Source: CAWAND01 sp963727915
GTDB taxonomy: Bacteria > Chloroflexota > Anaerolineae > Anaerolineales > E44-bin32
Assembly: GCA_963727915.1 (NCBI GenBank)
Contig: CAVSID010000003.1
Coordinates: 248,001-312,000, forward strand
Direction: 5' to 3'
Length of the DNA stretch: 64,000 nt
This document shows, in pieces, positions 28,385 through 38,274 of the stretch. The notes beneath the pieces were generated by a model. It saw only the letters and a list, made by a program, of their open reading frames with translations. It did no database searches and was not told the origin of the DNA. A program made the translations under genes and the position numbers. Each line of letters starts with the position of its first letter. The first letter of the stretch is position 1.

Positions 28385-29500
28385 ATGCCTTCTCACGACG
28401 GATTGTCCACCTGGCTCGAAATTGACCTTGGGGCGATCGCGCACAATGTGCGCGGCCTGCAGCGCCTGACCGCCACGCGAGTTATGGCTGTGGTCAAAGC
28501 CAACGGCTATGGCCACGGGCTGGTTCCAGCTGCCCGGGCTGCGGTCGAGGCCGGGGCGGCTTATTGCGGTGTGGCGCGGATCGACGAGGCGATCGAAATT
28601 CGCGACGGGGGTGTCAGCGCCCCGGTTCTTGTGTTGGGCGAAACACCCAACTCGAGGATGGGCGATGCGACCGCTCGGAGGATCTCGGTGACAGTCTACG
28701 ACCGGGCGCAGTTGGGCGCCCTGGCGGCGGCTGCTCGATCGGCCGGCGAGGCGGCCCGGGTCCATGTCAAGGTGGACACAGGGATGACGCGGCTGGGCGC
28801 GGCGCCGAATGAAGCCTTCGGCCTGCTGCAGGCGCTGCAGGGCATGGATGGTGTGCAGGTAGAAGGCTTGTTCACGCATTTCGCCCGCGCCGACGAGCCC
28901 GCCGCCTCCAGCACCGACCAGCAGGCCGCCATGTTCGATGACTTGCTGGGCGAGGTCACGTCGGCCGGGCTCAGGCCCCCGCTGGTGCACACCGCCAACT
29001 CGGCGGCAGCCTTGACCCGCCCCTCGGCGCGTTTCGACATGGTTCGGCCAGGGATCGCGATCTATGGTCTAAACCCATCGAAAGAAGTACCTGTGCCCGA
29101 CGACTTCCGCCCTTCGCTGGTATGGAAAGCACGCCTGACGACCGTTCGGGATGTACCCGCCGGGACCGGTGTATCTTACGGACACCGCTATGTGACCCAG
29201 AAGGACGAGCGCTTGGGTGTGATCCCGGTGGGGTACGGGGACGGGTTCCGCCGCGAGCCGGGCGCCAGAGTCCTGGTTCACGGGCACTGGGCGCCCGTCG
29301 TGGGCAGGGTGTGTATGGACCAGACGATCGTCAACCTGGATGATGTGCCTCAGGCGGAAACCGGAGATGAGGTCGTGATCGTCGGCCGGCAGGGTGAAGA
29401 GGGCCTCCGACCGGGCGACCTGGCCGAGGTGTGGGGGACGATCGGATACGAGGTGGTCTGCGGGCTGAGCGCCCGCGTGCCTCGCCTGTACCATAGCTAG
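28385..29500 (+). CDS. alr: Alanine racemase
   Basis: Makes D-alanine for peptidoglycan. 371 residues, intact. PLP lysine in VVKANGYGHG, TGMTRLGA, FTHFARADE, ARFDMVRPGIAIYG, catalytic Tyr region GVSYGHRY, and GRVCMDQT. ATG 28385 is four bases from the predicted transcription start, so it lacks a normal ribosome binding site. A terminator follows. Divergent from tgt. Confidence 0.93.
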   Translation: MPSHDGLSTWLEIDLGAIAHNVRGLQRLTATRVMAVVKANGYGHGLVPAARAAVEAGAAYCGVARIDEAIEIRDGGVSAPVLVLGETPNSRMGDATARRISVTVYDRAQLGALAAAARSAGEAARVHVKVDTGMTRLGAAPNEAFGLLQALQGMDGVQVEGLFTHFARADEPAASSTDQQAAMFDDLLGEVTSAGLRPPLVHTANSAAALTRPSARFDMVRPGIAIYGLNPSKEVPVPDDFRPSLVWKARLTTVRDVPAGTGVSYGHRYVTQKDERLGVIPVGYGDGFRREPGARVLVHGHWAPVVGRVCMDQTIVNLDDVPQAETGDEVVIVGRQGEEGLRPGDLAEVWGTIGYEVVCGLSARVPRLYHS

Positions 29501-29512
29501 CTTCTTATTCAT

Positions 29513-29547
29513 AGGCGCTCAGCACTCGGTGCCCAGCGTCTTTTTTT
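29513..29547 (+). terminator. Intrinsic terminator after alr
   Basis: A stem built on GGCGCT / AGCGTC with inner GCAC / GTGC, followed by TTTTTTT (29541-29547). It is 13 bases after the alr stop. Confidence 0.7.
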
Positions 29548-29715
29548 ATCCCCCTGCTGGTACCCCTTCGAAACACAACCCTGGGCTCCAAGCCTCTAGC
29601 ATCTAGCTCGGCCCTTGCACCGCAGGCGTCCTGATTGGGAAGCAGCTAGGTGCTCTATGCTGGGTGCTTTGCGCTGATCCCAACCGCTACACCCGGCGAG
29701 GGGGTTAGGACCCTG

Positions 29716-29724
29716 TGGTATCCT
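29716..29724 (+). promoter_or_regulatory. Extended -10 element before the ABC exporter pair
   Basis: TGGTATCCT. The start expected near 29731 is about 2 bases before the in-frame GTG at 29733. Confidence 0.4.
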
Positions 29725-29732
29725 GATCGGGC

Positions 29733-31535
29733 GTGGCTCCGGGCTGCGCCGAACTCATGACATCAAACGCACTGACTTCCGCCGAATTCGTCCTCCCCAA
29801 CGCTCAAACCTTCAGTCACCGGTCACCCGTCCGGTGGCTTGTTTCACATCTGCGCTTCCATTGGTGGCTGATGTTGGTCATGCTCGCCGGGGCATTTGGC
29901 AACGCTCTTCTGGCGGCCGCCGTGCCGATCATCGTTGGCCAGGCGTTCAACCTGATCCTCGGCGACGGTTCGAAGGTCCAAGAACTTCTGCGCCTGGCCA
30001 TCCTGCTCGCTGCATCCCAAGTCACTCGCAGCGTCCTCCAGCTAGGGCGCAACTTCAGCGCCGAGGTCGTCGCTCAGCGCATGGAGCGCGACATCCGTGA
30101 CGAGCTATATGTCAGCCTGCTGGGCAAGAGCATGACCTTCCACAACCTGCTGCCCGTAGGCGACACGATGGCCCGAGCCACCAACGATGTGCGCGAGGTC
30201 AACCTGATGTTCAGCCCGGGGGTCAACCTGGTGGTCGGATCGGGCAACTTCCTTCTCATGCCGATCCTGGTGGCACCCAGCATCCATCCAGCCCTTGTTC
30301 TGACTCCGGCCCTGTTCATGATCGCCTACGTTCTGGCATTGTGGCAGTACCTGCACGAGCTGGCACCGATCTCGGATTCGGTCCGCCAGACCTTCGGCGA
30401 TCTCAACGCCCGGCTGGCCGAGTCTTTGGACGGCATCGAAATCGTCAAGGGGCACGCCCAGGAACCGCAGGAAATGGCCCGCTTCTCCGCCAACGCCCGC
30501 GCCTATCGAGACGCCTTCGTCCGCCAGGGCGATGTCGAGGCGCGCTTCATCCCGCTGCTCCTGCTCGGCCTGGCCACCGGCGGGGCCCTGCTGCACGCGC
30601 TGATCCTCTACAACCAGGGGGCGATCAACGTCGGGCAGGTGATCGCCTACATCGGCTTGATCGAACTCTACGGCTTCCCAACCTTCGTCTCGCTGCGCGC
30701 TTACTCCCAGGTTTCCCTGGGTCTGGCCGGTGCACGGCGCATTCTCGACCTGATCACCCGCCGCACCGAACTGGATCGCAATCCATCCGGGTACCGGGGC
30801 GAGATGCGCGGCGAGATTGCGTTCCGCCACGTGACCTACGCCTACGATCGGGACGAACCCGTCCTCAAGGACGTATCCTTCCATGTCAGCCCGGGCCAGA
30901 CCGTGGCCATCGTCGGCCAGACCGGCAGCGGCAAGACCACCCTGGCCAAGCTGATCAACCGTACCTACGATGTCACGGACGGCGCCGTCCTGGTCGACGG
31001 AATCGACGTCCGCGATTGGGATCTGGAGTCACTGCGCCAGGGGATCTCGATGATCGAGCAGGACGTGTTCCTATTCACCCGGACGATCGCTGGCAACATC
31101 GCCTTCGGCTCGCCCGGCGCGTCGCCGGCAGCGGTCGAAGCAGCAGCCCAGGCCGCCCAGGCGGACGACTTCATCCGGAGTTTCCAAAACGGCTACCAAA
31201 CCGAGGTCGGCGAACGGGGTGTCACGCTTTCTGGCGGCCAACGCCAGCGTATCGCCCTGGCACGCGCCTTTCTCACCGAGCCGCGTGTCTTGATCCTGGA
31301 TGACGCCACCAGCTCAATCGACAGCGCCACCGAGGATGAGATCCAGCGGGCCATTTTCCGCGCCGCCCAGGGCCGAACGACATTGTTGATCACCCACCGC
31401 CTAAGCCAAATCCGGTGGGCAGACCTGATCCTGGTAATGCGCAAGGGGCGGCTGACGGCCGCCGGCACCCACGCCGAACTCATGCAGCGCTCTGAGCCCT
31501 ACCGCCGCATATTCACGCGGGAGGGAGAAGCCTAG
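29733..31535 (+). CDS. ABC exporter half-transporter, subunit with degenerate Walker B
   Basis: Membrane domain with six helices (VRWLVSHLRFHWWLMLVML onward) followed by an ATPase domain: Walker A GQTGSGKTT, signature LSGGQRQR, Walker B VLILDDATSSID and H-loop LLITHRLSQ. The catalytic Glu after Walker B is Asp here (LDD rather than LDE). The partner gene downstream has the Glu but a changed signature. This complementary pattern is known from heterodimeric exporters such as TM287/288, which have one non-hydrolysing ATP site. Intact, about 600 residues. Starts could be GTG 29733 or ATG 29757; neither has a ribosome binding site. Substrate unknown. Confidence 0.87.
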   Translation: MAPGCAELMTSNALTSAEFVLPNAQTFSHRSPVRWLVSHLRFHWWLMLVMLAGAFGNALLAAAVPIIVGQAFNLILGDGSKVQELLRLAILLAASQVTRSVLQLGRNFSAEVVAQRMERDIRDELYVSLLGKSMTFHNLLPVGDTMARATNDVREVNLMFSPGVNLVVGSGNFLLMPILVAPSIHPALVLTPALFMIAYVLALWQYLHELAPISDSVRQTFGDLNARLAESLDGIEIVKGHAQEPQEMARFSANARAYRDAFVRQGDVEARFIPLLLLGLATGGALLHALILYNQGAINVGQVIAYIGLIELYGFPTFVSLRAYSQVSLGLAGARRILDLITRRTELDRNPSGYRGEMRGEIAFRHVTYAYDRDEPVLKDVSFHVSPGQTVAIVGQTGSGKTTLAKLINRTYDVTDGAVLVDGIDVRDWDLESLRQGISMIEQDVFLFTRTIAGNIAFGSPGASPAAVEAAAQAAQADDFIRSFQNGYQTEVGERGVTLSGGQRQRIALARAFLTEPRVLILDDATSSIDSATEDEIQRAIFRAAQGRTTLLITHRLSQIRWADLILVMRKGRLTAAGTHAELMQRSEPYRRIFTREGEA

Positions 31536-31537
31536 CT

Positions 31538-33356
31538 GTGGGTTTCTTTTCCGGGCTCGACGCCGAGGCCTATGATCGCAGCTACTCCGACCGCCAACTT
31601 GTGGGGCGGATGGTCGACTATTTTCGCCCCCACGGGCGGCGTTTGCTGGGGATCGTGTCCGGGTTGCTCCTGGTGGCGGCCGCCGGTGCAGCCACGCCGA
31701 TCGTCGTGGCCAACGGCGTCGACCTCATGGCCAGCCGAAGCTCCTCGTCCACCATCATCCTCCTGGGCACGGTCGTCCTGATCCTGGGCGTGCTGGTCTG
31801 GGGTGGCAACTGGTTCGGCCGCCGACTGACCACCCGCACCGTGAACGATGTGATGCTGGAGTTGCGCCAAGACGCCTTCAACGCCGCCGCCGAGCACGAC
31901 CTATCCTTCTATGACGAGTTCACGTCTGGGCGCGTCGTCAGCCGGATCACATCCGACACCCAGGACTTCTCCCAGGTGGTGGTGCTTGTCACTGACCTGA
32001 CAAGCCAGATCGTGGAATCGGCCATCTTGTTGGTGGTGCTGGCGCGCATCGAGCTGCGGCTGATCCCCTGGCTCTTGGCGGTGATGCCCCTGGTATTCCT
32101 CTTCTCATACGGGTTCCGGCACCTGGCCCGGATCGTCACCCGTCAAGGCATGCGCGCCATGGCCAATGTGAACGCCGCCATCAAAGAAGCCGTCACCGGA
32201 ATCGCCGTGGCCAAGAACTTCCGCCAGGAAGCCACCATCTACGGGGAATTCGATCAGGTCAACTGGGTGTCCTACCGCACTAACGTTCGGCGTGGCTTTG
32301 TGCTGTCCCTGGTCTTCCCCACTCTCAATGCCCTGTCCGGCATCGCCACCGCCATCCTGGTCTACGTCGGTGGCCTGAACGTCGCCCAAGCCATCATCAC
32401 TTTCGGCGCCTGGTATCTGTTCATCAACAGCCTGGACCGCTTCTGGTCGCCGATGCTCAACTTGTCGGCCTTCTGGAGCCAGGTGCAGCAGGGCCTCTCG
32501 GCCGCCGAGCGCGTCTTCGCCTTGATCGATGCCGAAATCGGCCGTCGTCCAGTCCGATCACCTGCCCGTGCCTGCCCTGCGAGGCGAGATCGTCTTCGAC
32601 AACTTGAATTTCAACTATCTGCCGGATGAACCCGTCTTGGAGGACTTCAACCTGCAGATTGCGGCCGGTGAAAACCTGGCTTTGGTCGGCCATACCGGCG
32701 CCGGCAAGTCGTCGATCGCCAAGTTGATCGCCCGTTTCTACGAGTTCCAGGGGGGACAACTGCTGGTGGACGGGATGGACGTCCGCAATCTCGATCTACG
32801 CGGCTACCGCCGACAGCTGGGGATCGTCTCGCAGGTTCCATTTCTGTTCTCCGGCACTGTGCTGGACAACATTCGCTACGCCCGCGCTGATACTCCCCGG
32901 GGCGAGATCGAGGCGCTGGCAGCCAAGATCGGTGGGGGCGATTGGCTGGAGACACTCCCGGAGGGGTTGGACACGGAAGTCGGCGAGCGCGGCGGGCGAC
33001 TGTCGATGGGCCAGCGCCAGTTGGTCTCACTGATGCGGGTCCTGGTCCAAAAACCGGCGATCTTTATCCTGGACGAGGCCACCGCCAACATCGACCCGTT
33101 CACCGAAACCCAGATCCAAGAGGCCTTGAAGTTGGTGCTGTCGGAAGCGACCTCGATCCTGATCGCGCACCGCCTGTCGACCGTCAAGGCCTCCGATCGG
33201 ATCATCGTGCTCCGCCTCGGCCGCATCATCGAACAGGGCGATCACGATGACCTCCTGGCCCAAGGCGGTCACTACGCCGAGCTGTACAACACCTACTTCA
33301 GGCACCAGTCGCTGGAATACGTCGAACGCGCCCGCCAAGCCGCTCTGGGCGATTAG
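31538..33356 (+). CDS. ABC exporter half-transporter, partner subunit, one frameshift
   Basis: GTG start 2 bases after the first subunit. Six-helix membrane domain (MVDYFRPHGRRLLGIVSGLL onward), then a slip near 32525-32545, then the ATPase: Walker A GHTGAGKSS, signature LSMGQRQL (non-standard), Walker B IFILDEATANID with the catalytic Glu present, and H-loop LIAHRLSTV. Together with the upstream gene it should form a heterodimer with one active and one degenerate nucleotide site. Corrected length about 605 residues. Exported substrate cannot be told from sequence. Confidence 0.86.
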
Positions 33357-33381
33357 GCTCGCAACACCCCCCTCCTGCCAA

Positions 33382-33399
33382 TTGTGTCAGTTTTCACAA
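33382..33399. promoter_or_regulatory. Near-palindromic operator TTGTGT-N6-TCACAA
   Basis: One mismatch to the window consensus TTGTGA-N6-TCACAA. It lies between the exporter and the small membrane protein, about 85 bases before the latter. Confidence 0.42.
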
Positions 33400-33483
33400 T
33401 CCCAATCCACCCGCGTGTAACCTTTGCCTCCATCCTGCGTCTAAAGGAATGCAATCAACCATAGTCGCATAGGAGAGCTCAAG

Positions 33484-33714
33484 ATGGGATTCGGAAAGTT
33501 CATGTCAAGCACGTCGGGGCGCTTGCTCCGCATTGTCGCCGGGGCGGCCCTTGTTGTGGCCGGCTGGCTGTGGATCGGCGGTATCTGGGGCATCGTCGTG
33601 GCCGTGGTCGGGCTGGTTCCCCTGCTGGCCGGGTTGTTTGACGTCTGCCTGATCAGCGCTTTGTTCATGGGAACGCCGCTCAAGGGCGAGGAACTGCGCG
33701 CCCAGCTCAAGTAG
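33484..33714 (+). CDS. Small inner-membrane protein, DUF2892 (YgaP-like) family
   Basis: 76 residues, intact, with AGGAG about 8 bases before the ATG. Two membrane segments (IVAGAALVVAGWLWIGGIWG and IVVAVVGLVPLLAGLFDVCL) joined by a tight Gly-rich turn and ending with a short charged tail, the DUF2892 pattern. The LFDVCL cysteine is typical. In some bacteria this domain is linked to rhodanese enzymes, but none is nearby. Function unknown. Confidence 0.75.
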   Translation: MGFGKFMSSTSGRLLRIVAGAALVVAGWLWIGGIWGIVVAVVGLVPLLAGLFDVCLISALFMGTPLKGEELRAQLK

Positions 33715-33741
33715 AACCCGAGCAGATCATCCTCCAATCTA

Positions 33742-33772
33742 CGTAGGGGCACGGCCTTGCCGTGCCCCTACG
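33742..33772. repeat. Perfect 14-bp inverted repeat around TAGGGGCACGGC
   Basis: CGTAGGGGCACGGC, loop CTT, GCCGTGCCCCTACG. It has no T tract. Motifs of this kind recur as dispersed palindromes in cyanobacterial and Chloroflexota genomes. It may serve as a transcript end after the small membrane protein gene or be a mobile palindrome. Only one copy is in the window. Confidence 0.6.
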
Positions 33773-33939
33773 CTCTCATGTGCGAGGTGAGGGCAACCGC
33801 CCAATGCTCTGCGCTCCTTTGCCCCCCCGCCCGCCGGTGCTATCATGGATCCGCCAAGGGCGCCGGCGAATCGGCGCCCCCATCGTCGAAACACACGCCG
33901 GTGTTGGGGCGGGTTCCCAAGCGCCGGCAGGAGCGCCGC

Positions 33940-36045
33940 ATGCTCGAATCCTTGTTTGCGCCACGCGGCGTGGCGGTCGTCGGAGCCTCGCAAACCCCGT
34001 CCAAGCTAGGCTATGGTGTCGCACGCAACCTGGTGATGTCCGGCTACTCCGGGGCGCTTCATTTCGTAAATCCCTCAGGAGGAGAGCTCTTCGGCCGGGC
34101 CATGCTGCGCTCGGTGGCCGATATCCCCGACCCCGTTGACCTGGCGATGATCATCATCCCCGCCGCCTTGGTCCCGGGCGCTCTGGAGGACTGTGGAAGA
34201 CGCGGCATACCCGCCGTGATCATCGGCTCGGGAGGATTTCGCGAGACCGGCGCCGAGGGCGCCGATCTGGAAAGGGCCTGCCTGGAGATCGCCGGGAAGT
34301 ACGGGATCCGCATCATCGGTCCCAACTGCATCGGATATCTTGATACCCACCTGCCGATCGATACCACCTTTCTGCCCTTACCCGGGCCTATCCCGGGTGA
34401 CATCGCCTTCATTTCACATTCCGGCGCCATCTGCGAAGCCGTCATCGACTGGGCCCGCGGCCAAGGGTTCGGCCTGTCACGCCTGGTCAGCCTCGGCAAC
34501 CAGATGGATCTGACTGAGGCCGACGTGTTGCCGCCCACCGCCGATGATCCGGAAACCCGGGTCGTGGCCCTGTACCTTGAGGGGGTGGGCGACGGTCCGA
34601 CGTTTGTCCACAATGCATCGGCGGTGTCGAAGGACAAGCCGATCGTCGCCATCAAGGTCGGCCGTTCGGTCCGCGGCCGGGCGGCCGTGGCATCCCACAC
34701 CGGCGCCCTGGCAGGCGAAGAAGCGGCCTTCGACGCCGCCCTGCGCAAGGCCGGCGTTCTTCGCGCCACCACCAGTGAGGCGCTCTTCGACTGGGCCAGG
34801 GCCCTGGCCTGGTGCCCCTTGCCTACCGGACGCAAGATCGCCGTGCTCACCAATGCTGGCGGACCGGGGGCCATCGCCGCCGACGCCCTCGACGCCCAGG
34901 GCCTGACGCTCTCCGATCTCAGCCAGGACACCCAAAAAGCGCTGGCCGACCTGCTCCCGGCGGCTGCCAGTCTGCGCAACCCGGTGGACATGCTCGCCTC
35001 GGCCGGGCCACACGAGTACGCTCACGCGCTGCGGCTGCTTCTCAGACGACAGCCAGGTAGACGGCGTGATGGTAATCCTCCCACCGCCTCCCGTCAGCAC
35101 GGCGGCCGACATCGCCGCAGCCCTCATTCCCGAGATCCAAATCGCCGAGAAACCGGTGGTCGTGGCCTTGATGGGTGAGGACCTCATCCTTCAGGCCGCC
35201 CGCCTCTTCCGCCAGGCGCGCGTGCCCGACTACCGGTTCCCCGAGCGGGCTGCATCCGCCCTCAAGGTGCCTTGTCGACCGCGCCGAGCTGCTGGCCCAG
35301 CCAGATCAGGCCGCCACTGGAGCCAGCCACCGCCGACGCCGCAGCCGCCCGCCGCCTGCTTGAGGCCTGCCCCGTGAAAGACGGCTTCTTGCCGCCGGAT
35401 GTGTGCCTCGACCTTGCGCAGGCGTACGGGCTGTCGCTGCCCAAATCTCGGTTGGTCCATTCGGCCGACGAAGCCATCGGGGCGGCCAAGGAGATCGGCT
35501 TCCCGGTGGCGATGAAGGTCGTGGCAAGCCAGCTCACCCATAAGTCCGATGCCGGAGGTGTGGCTTTGGGGCTGTCGGACGCCGCACAGGTCCGGGAGGC
35601 CTACCTCCAGGTGACCGAACAGCCTAAGCAGACCGCCCCCGAGGCTGACATCACCGGCGCCCTGGTCCAGGCGATGCTGCCCCCCGGGCAAGAAGTCATC
35701 CTGGGCATGGTTCGTGATCCGCAATTCGGTCCGCTGCTGATGTTCGGTTCCGGCGGAGTCGAAGTGGAGGGGCTGCGGGACACGGCCTTTGCGCTGCCCC
35801 CGCTCACCCCGCACGAGCTCGATCAGATGCTCCAAAGCACCTGGGCCGGGCGGCGCCTGGAAGGATATCGGCATCTCAAAGCCGGAGACCGCCAGACCGT
35901 CGCCGACGGCCTGACTGCCCTGGGACAGATGGCGCTGGATCTGCCGTCGCTGATGGAAGTGGAAATCAACCCGCTGCGCGTTTTCGCCCGAGGGCAAGGG
36001 GCTTCGGCGCTGGATCTTCGCATAAGGGTAGCGACCAATTTGTGA
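33940..36045 (+). CDS. ADP-forming acetyl/acyl-CoA synthetase, fused alpha and beta subunits, frameshifted
   Basis: Converts acyl-CoA plus ADP and phosphate to acid plus ATP, or the reverse. CoA-binding domain: FAPRGVAVVGASQTPSKLGY then NLVMSGYSGALHFVNP. Ligase domain with IGPNCIGYLDT and the phosphohistidine loop ISHSGAICEA. The C-terminal half is an ATP-grasp domain: FPVAMKVVASQLTHKSDAGG, QEVILGMVRDPQFGPLLMFG, and MEVEINPLRV. Slips near 35040 and 35270-35330. Start ATG 33940, with GCAGGAG 7 bases upstream. About 700 residues. No GNAT domain, so it is an energy-conserving enzyme rather than a Pat-type acetyltransferase; acyl preference unknown. Confidence 0.85.
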
Positions 36046-36057
36046 AGTCTTTCACAA
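36040..36057. promoter_or_regulatory. Palindromic operator TTGTGA-N6-TCACAA at the synthetase stop codon
   Basis: Perfect arms and a perfect fit to TTGTGAA-N4-TTCACAA. Its left arm includes the TGA stop of the acyl-CoA synthetase gene. The next gene's predicted start is about 88 bases downstream. Confidence 0.6.
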
Positions 36058-36122
36058 TGTGGCCAGGGCTGGGCGGTTGCCCCGTATGGGAATCAGGTCG
36101 AATTGCCCTCCTCACTAGCTTG

Positions 36123-36131
36123 TGCTAAATT
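36123..36131 (+). promoter_or_regulatory. Extended -10 element before the zinc-ribbon membrane protein
   Basis: TGCTAAATT, predicted start near 36138, about 35 bases before ATG 36173. Confidence 0.45.
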
Positions 36132-36172
36132 CTTGACCACATCACCCGATTGGAGACATTGGCGAAGCCTGC

Positions 36173-38236
36173 ATGAACCCCAAAGTTCGCACAACTCTCG
36201 CGGATGATTTCAACCAGGATCAGGCCTGCTCGATTTGCGGTCAGAAGAGACTGCACGTCGTCCACCTCGACGCCTACCCCGACTATGTCAACTGTGACAA
36301 TTGCGGCTCCGCCTTCGTCGTGGAGGACGGTGGGGAACGCGTGATGTACGGCAAGATTCCCGGCACAGTATGCCGAGACCCGGCATTTTGCGCTCCAACA
36401 ATGGGTTTGGCCGGAGGCGATCGCCCGCAAGGCCGCTTCTGAACGACCCTCCGGACCATTGGCCCCCTTGGTTGCCCCAGCGCCACCGCCTGCCGAGCTC
36501 ACGGCGCCAACGCCGGAACCTCCGCTTGAGCCGGCACAAGAGCCTGAGACCCCTGCCGACGAGCACCTGGTGGAGCCGGCCTCCGAACCCGAAACAAGTT
36601 CCGAAGCGGTCCCCTCCGAGATCCCCATCGACGAGCACCCCGATGTCACACACGCCTGGGAAACCGAAAGCGATTTGGGCGATGGCCGCCTCACCGACGA
36701 AACCGGCGAACCGGAGGCGCCGGAGACCCCGACCTGGCCACCTCCGCCGATTGAAACCCCAGGCTATCGGCGATGCTCCGGCGGGCGAGACAGTGCCCGG
36801 TGGTGAGTTGGCGACCCCCGAAACCCCCGCAGAGCCGGACGATGTCTTCGGTGCGTTCGACGAGCCGCTCCCAAGCCTAGAACCCCCCCACGAGGAATCT
36901 ACCCCCTCTGCATGGGAACCTGAGATGGTCCCCGAAACCGCCGGCGCAAGCGAGGGCGCCGAGGACGAGCCTGACTTGGGGGACGAAGAAAACTTGCTGG
37001 ACAGCCTGTGGGGGGATGAACCTTATCCCACGTCTGAGGTCAAGACCGCCAAACTCCCAGAGCCACCCGCTTGGGCCGCCGAAATTAAGCCGGAGGCCGA
37101 AGAGCCACAACCAACCGAGGCTGACGACCAGCCGAAAACAGACTTCGAAGCCCCGACGCCGGCTGAGTTCGACCCAAATACGGTCGACCGCCTGCACACG
37201 TGGGGAGCGCCGCAGGCCGAAGAACCTTTCACTCCCGATACCTCGACCGAAGACAGGCTGGGGGAGCCCAGCTTCCCTTGGGATTCCGACGAGAAGGACA
37301 CTGAACAACCCCCGGCCGTCGCCCCCTTCGAAGCGGGAGATTGGCAAGGAAATACTTTTGGCCCACCGGAAGGGGCCGGCCCAGAGGTCTCCGAGCCCCA
37401 ATCGATGCCTCCCGAGGAACCTCAGACAGAAGAACCTCTGGCAGCAATACCTCAGACGGATGATGACAGGCTGCCTGGTGGCGAGCCGGAGGAAGTCAAA
37501 GACGAACCGACGGAAGAAACACCCGAGCCCGCGCTGGATGACGCCGAAAAGGCCGGCATGGCTCAGGTATATTGGGGTGGTGCCCAAGGCCCGCCGCCGA
37601 AAGAGGAACCTCCCGCCGAGGAGCCAGCCGAGGGCCAGCCGGTTCATCAGGAGCCCCCGCCGGGCAATCGCTTCAGGGTAGTCGTCAAGGGGGCCAACGT
37701 TCGTTATCCGCAGGGGATCTGCTCCCATTGTCTCTACTCGCCTGCCCCGGCCCGCCTACCTGTTCTGGCCTCCATCTCCCGAACTGGTGTCGGCGACCGC
37801 CAGATCGAGACGCTGCGCATCCCCGTTTGCGCCGACTGCAAAGCAGCGCGCAAACGCCCGCTCGGAGGAACAGCGGACGGCGCAACTTCAGGCCCACCTG
37901 ATAGGCGTTCTGGTGGCGCTGATCCTGGTCGTGTGCGGCCTCGGCATCGGTTTCATCAACTTGCGCGAGAATCTCGGCCCGGCGTTGGTTGGGTTGATCG
38001 TGATGGCCGGGCTGGGCTACGTCGTGCCCGCTGTTCCGCTGCTCTTGCGGGCCAGCCGGCTGCCCAAGCCCCCCGATTCGGACTACGTGAGATCGACATT
38101 GCGGGTACCAGGTGATACCGAAGGCACGGAGACCGCTTTCGAGTGGCGCAACAGGGACTACGCCCGGCGGTTCCTCCAGGCCAATGCCAAGATCGCCGTC
38201 AGTGAAGTCACCCGAGTCCGCGAACAAGTGGAATAG
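36173..38236 (+). CDS. Zinc-ribbon membrane protein with very long acidic proline-rich linker, frameshifted
   Basis: Not a family I recognise. The N-terminus has a four-Cys zinc ribbon (CSICGQKR...YVNCDNCGSAFVV). Then comes a region of roughly 400 residues dominated by Pro, Glu, Asp and Ala, almost certainly disordered, for example PAPPPAELTAPTPEPPLEP and EEPPAEEPAEGQP. It ends in a folded part with a second Cys set (GICSHCLYSPA...PVCADCK), two membrane helices (AHLIGVLVALILVVCGLGIG and ALVGLIVMAGLGYVVPAVPL) and a short tail. Three slips (near 36355, 36775, 37850) join the pieces. About 685 residues. The Cys pairs suggest metal binding at both ends of a flexible spacer. Confidence 0.65.
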
Positions 38237-38274
38237 GCCCTCACACCGCAGTCAAGAGCATCCCAGCCGAGGTT

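Noticed and set aside
36173..38236. Three or four separate small genes
   Set aside because: Frames join without start signals, composition is continuous, and the same slip pattern affects known genes nearby.
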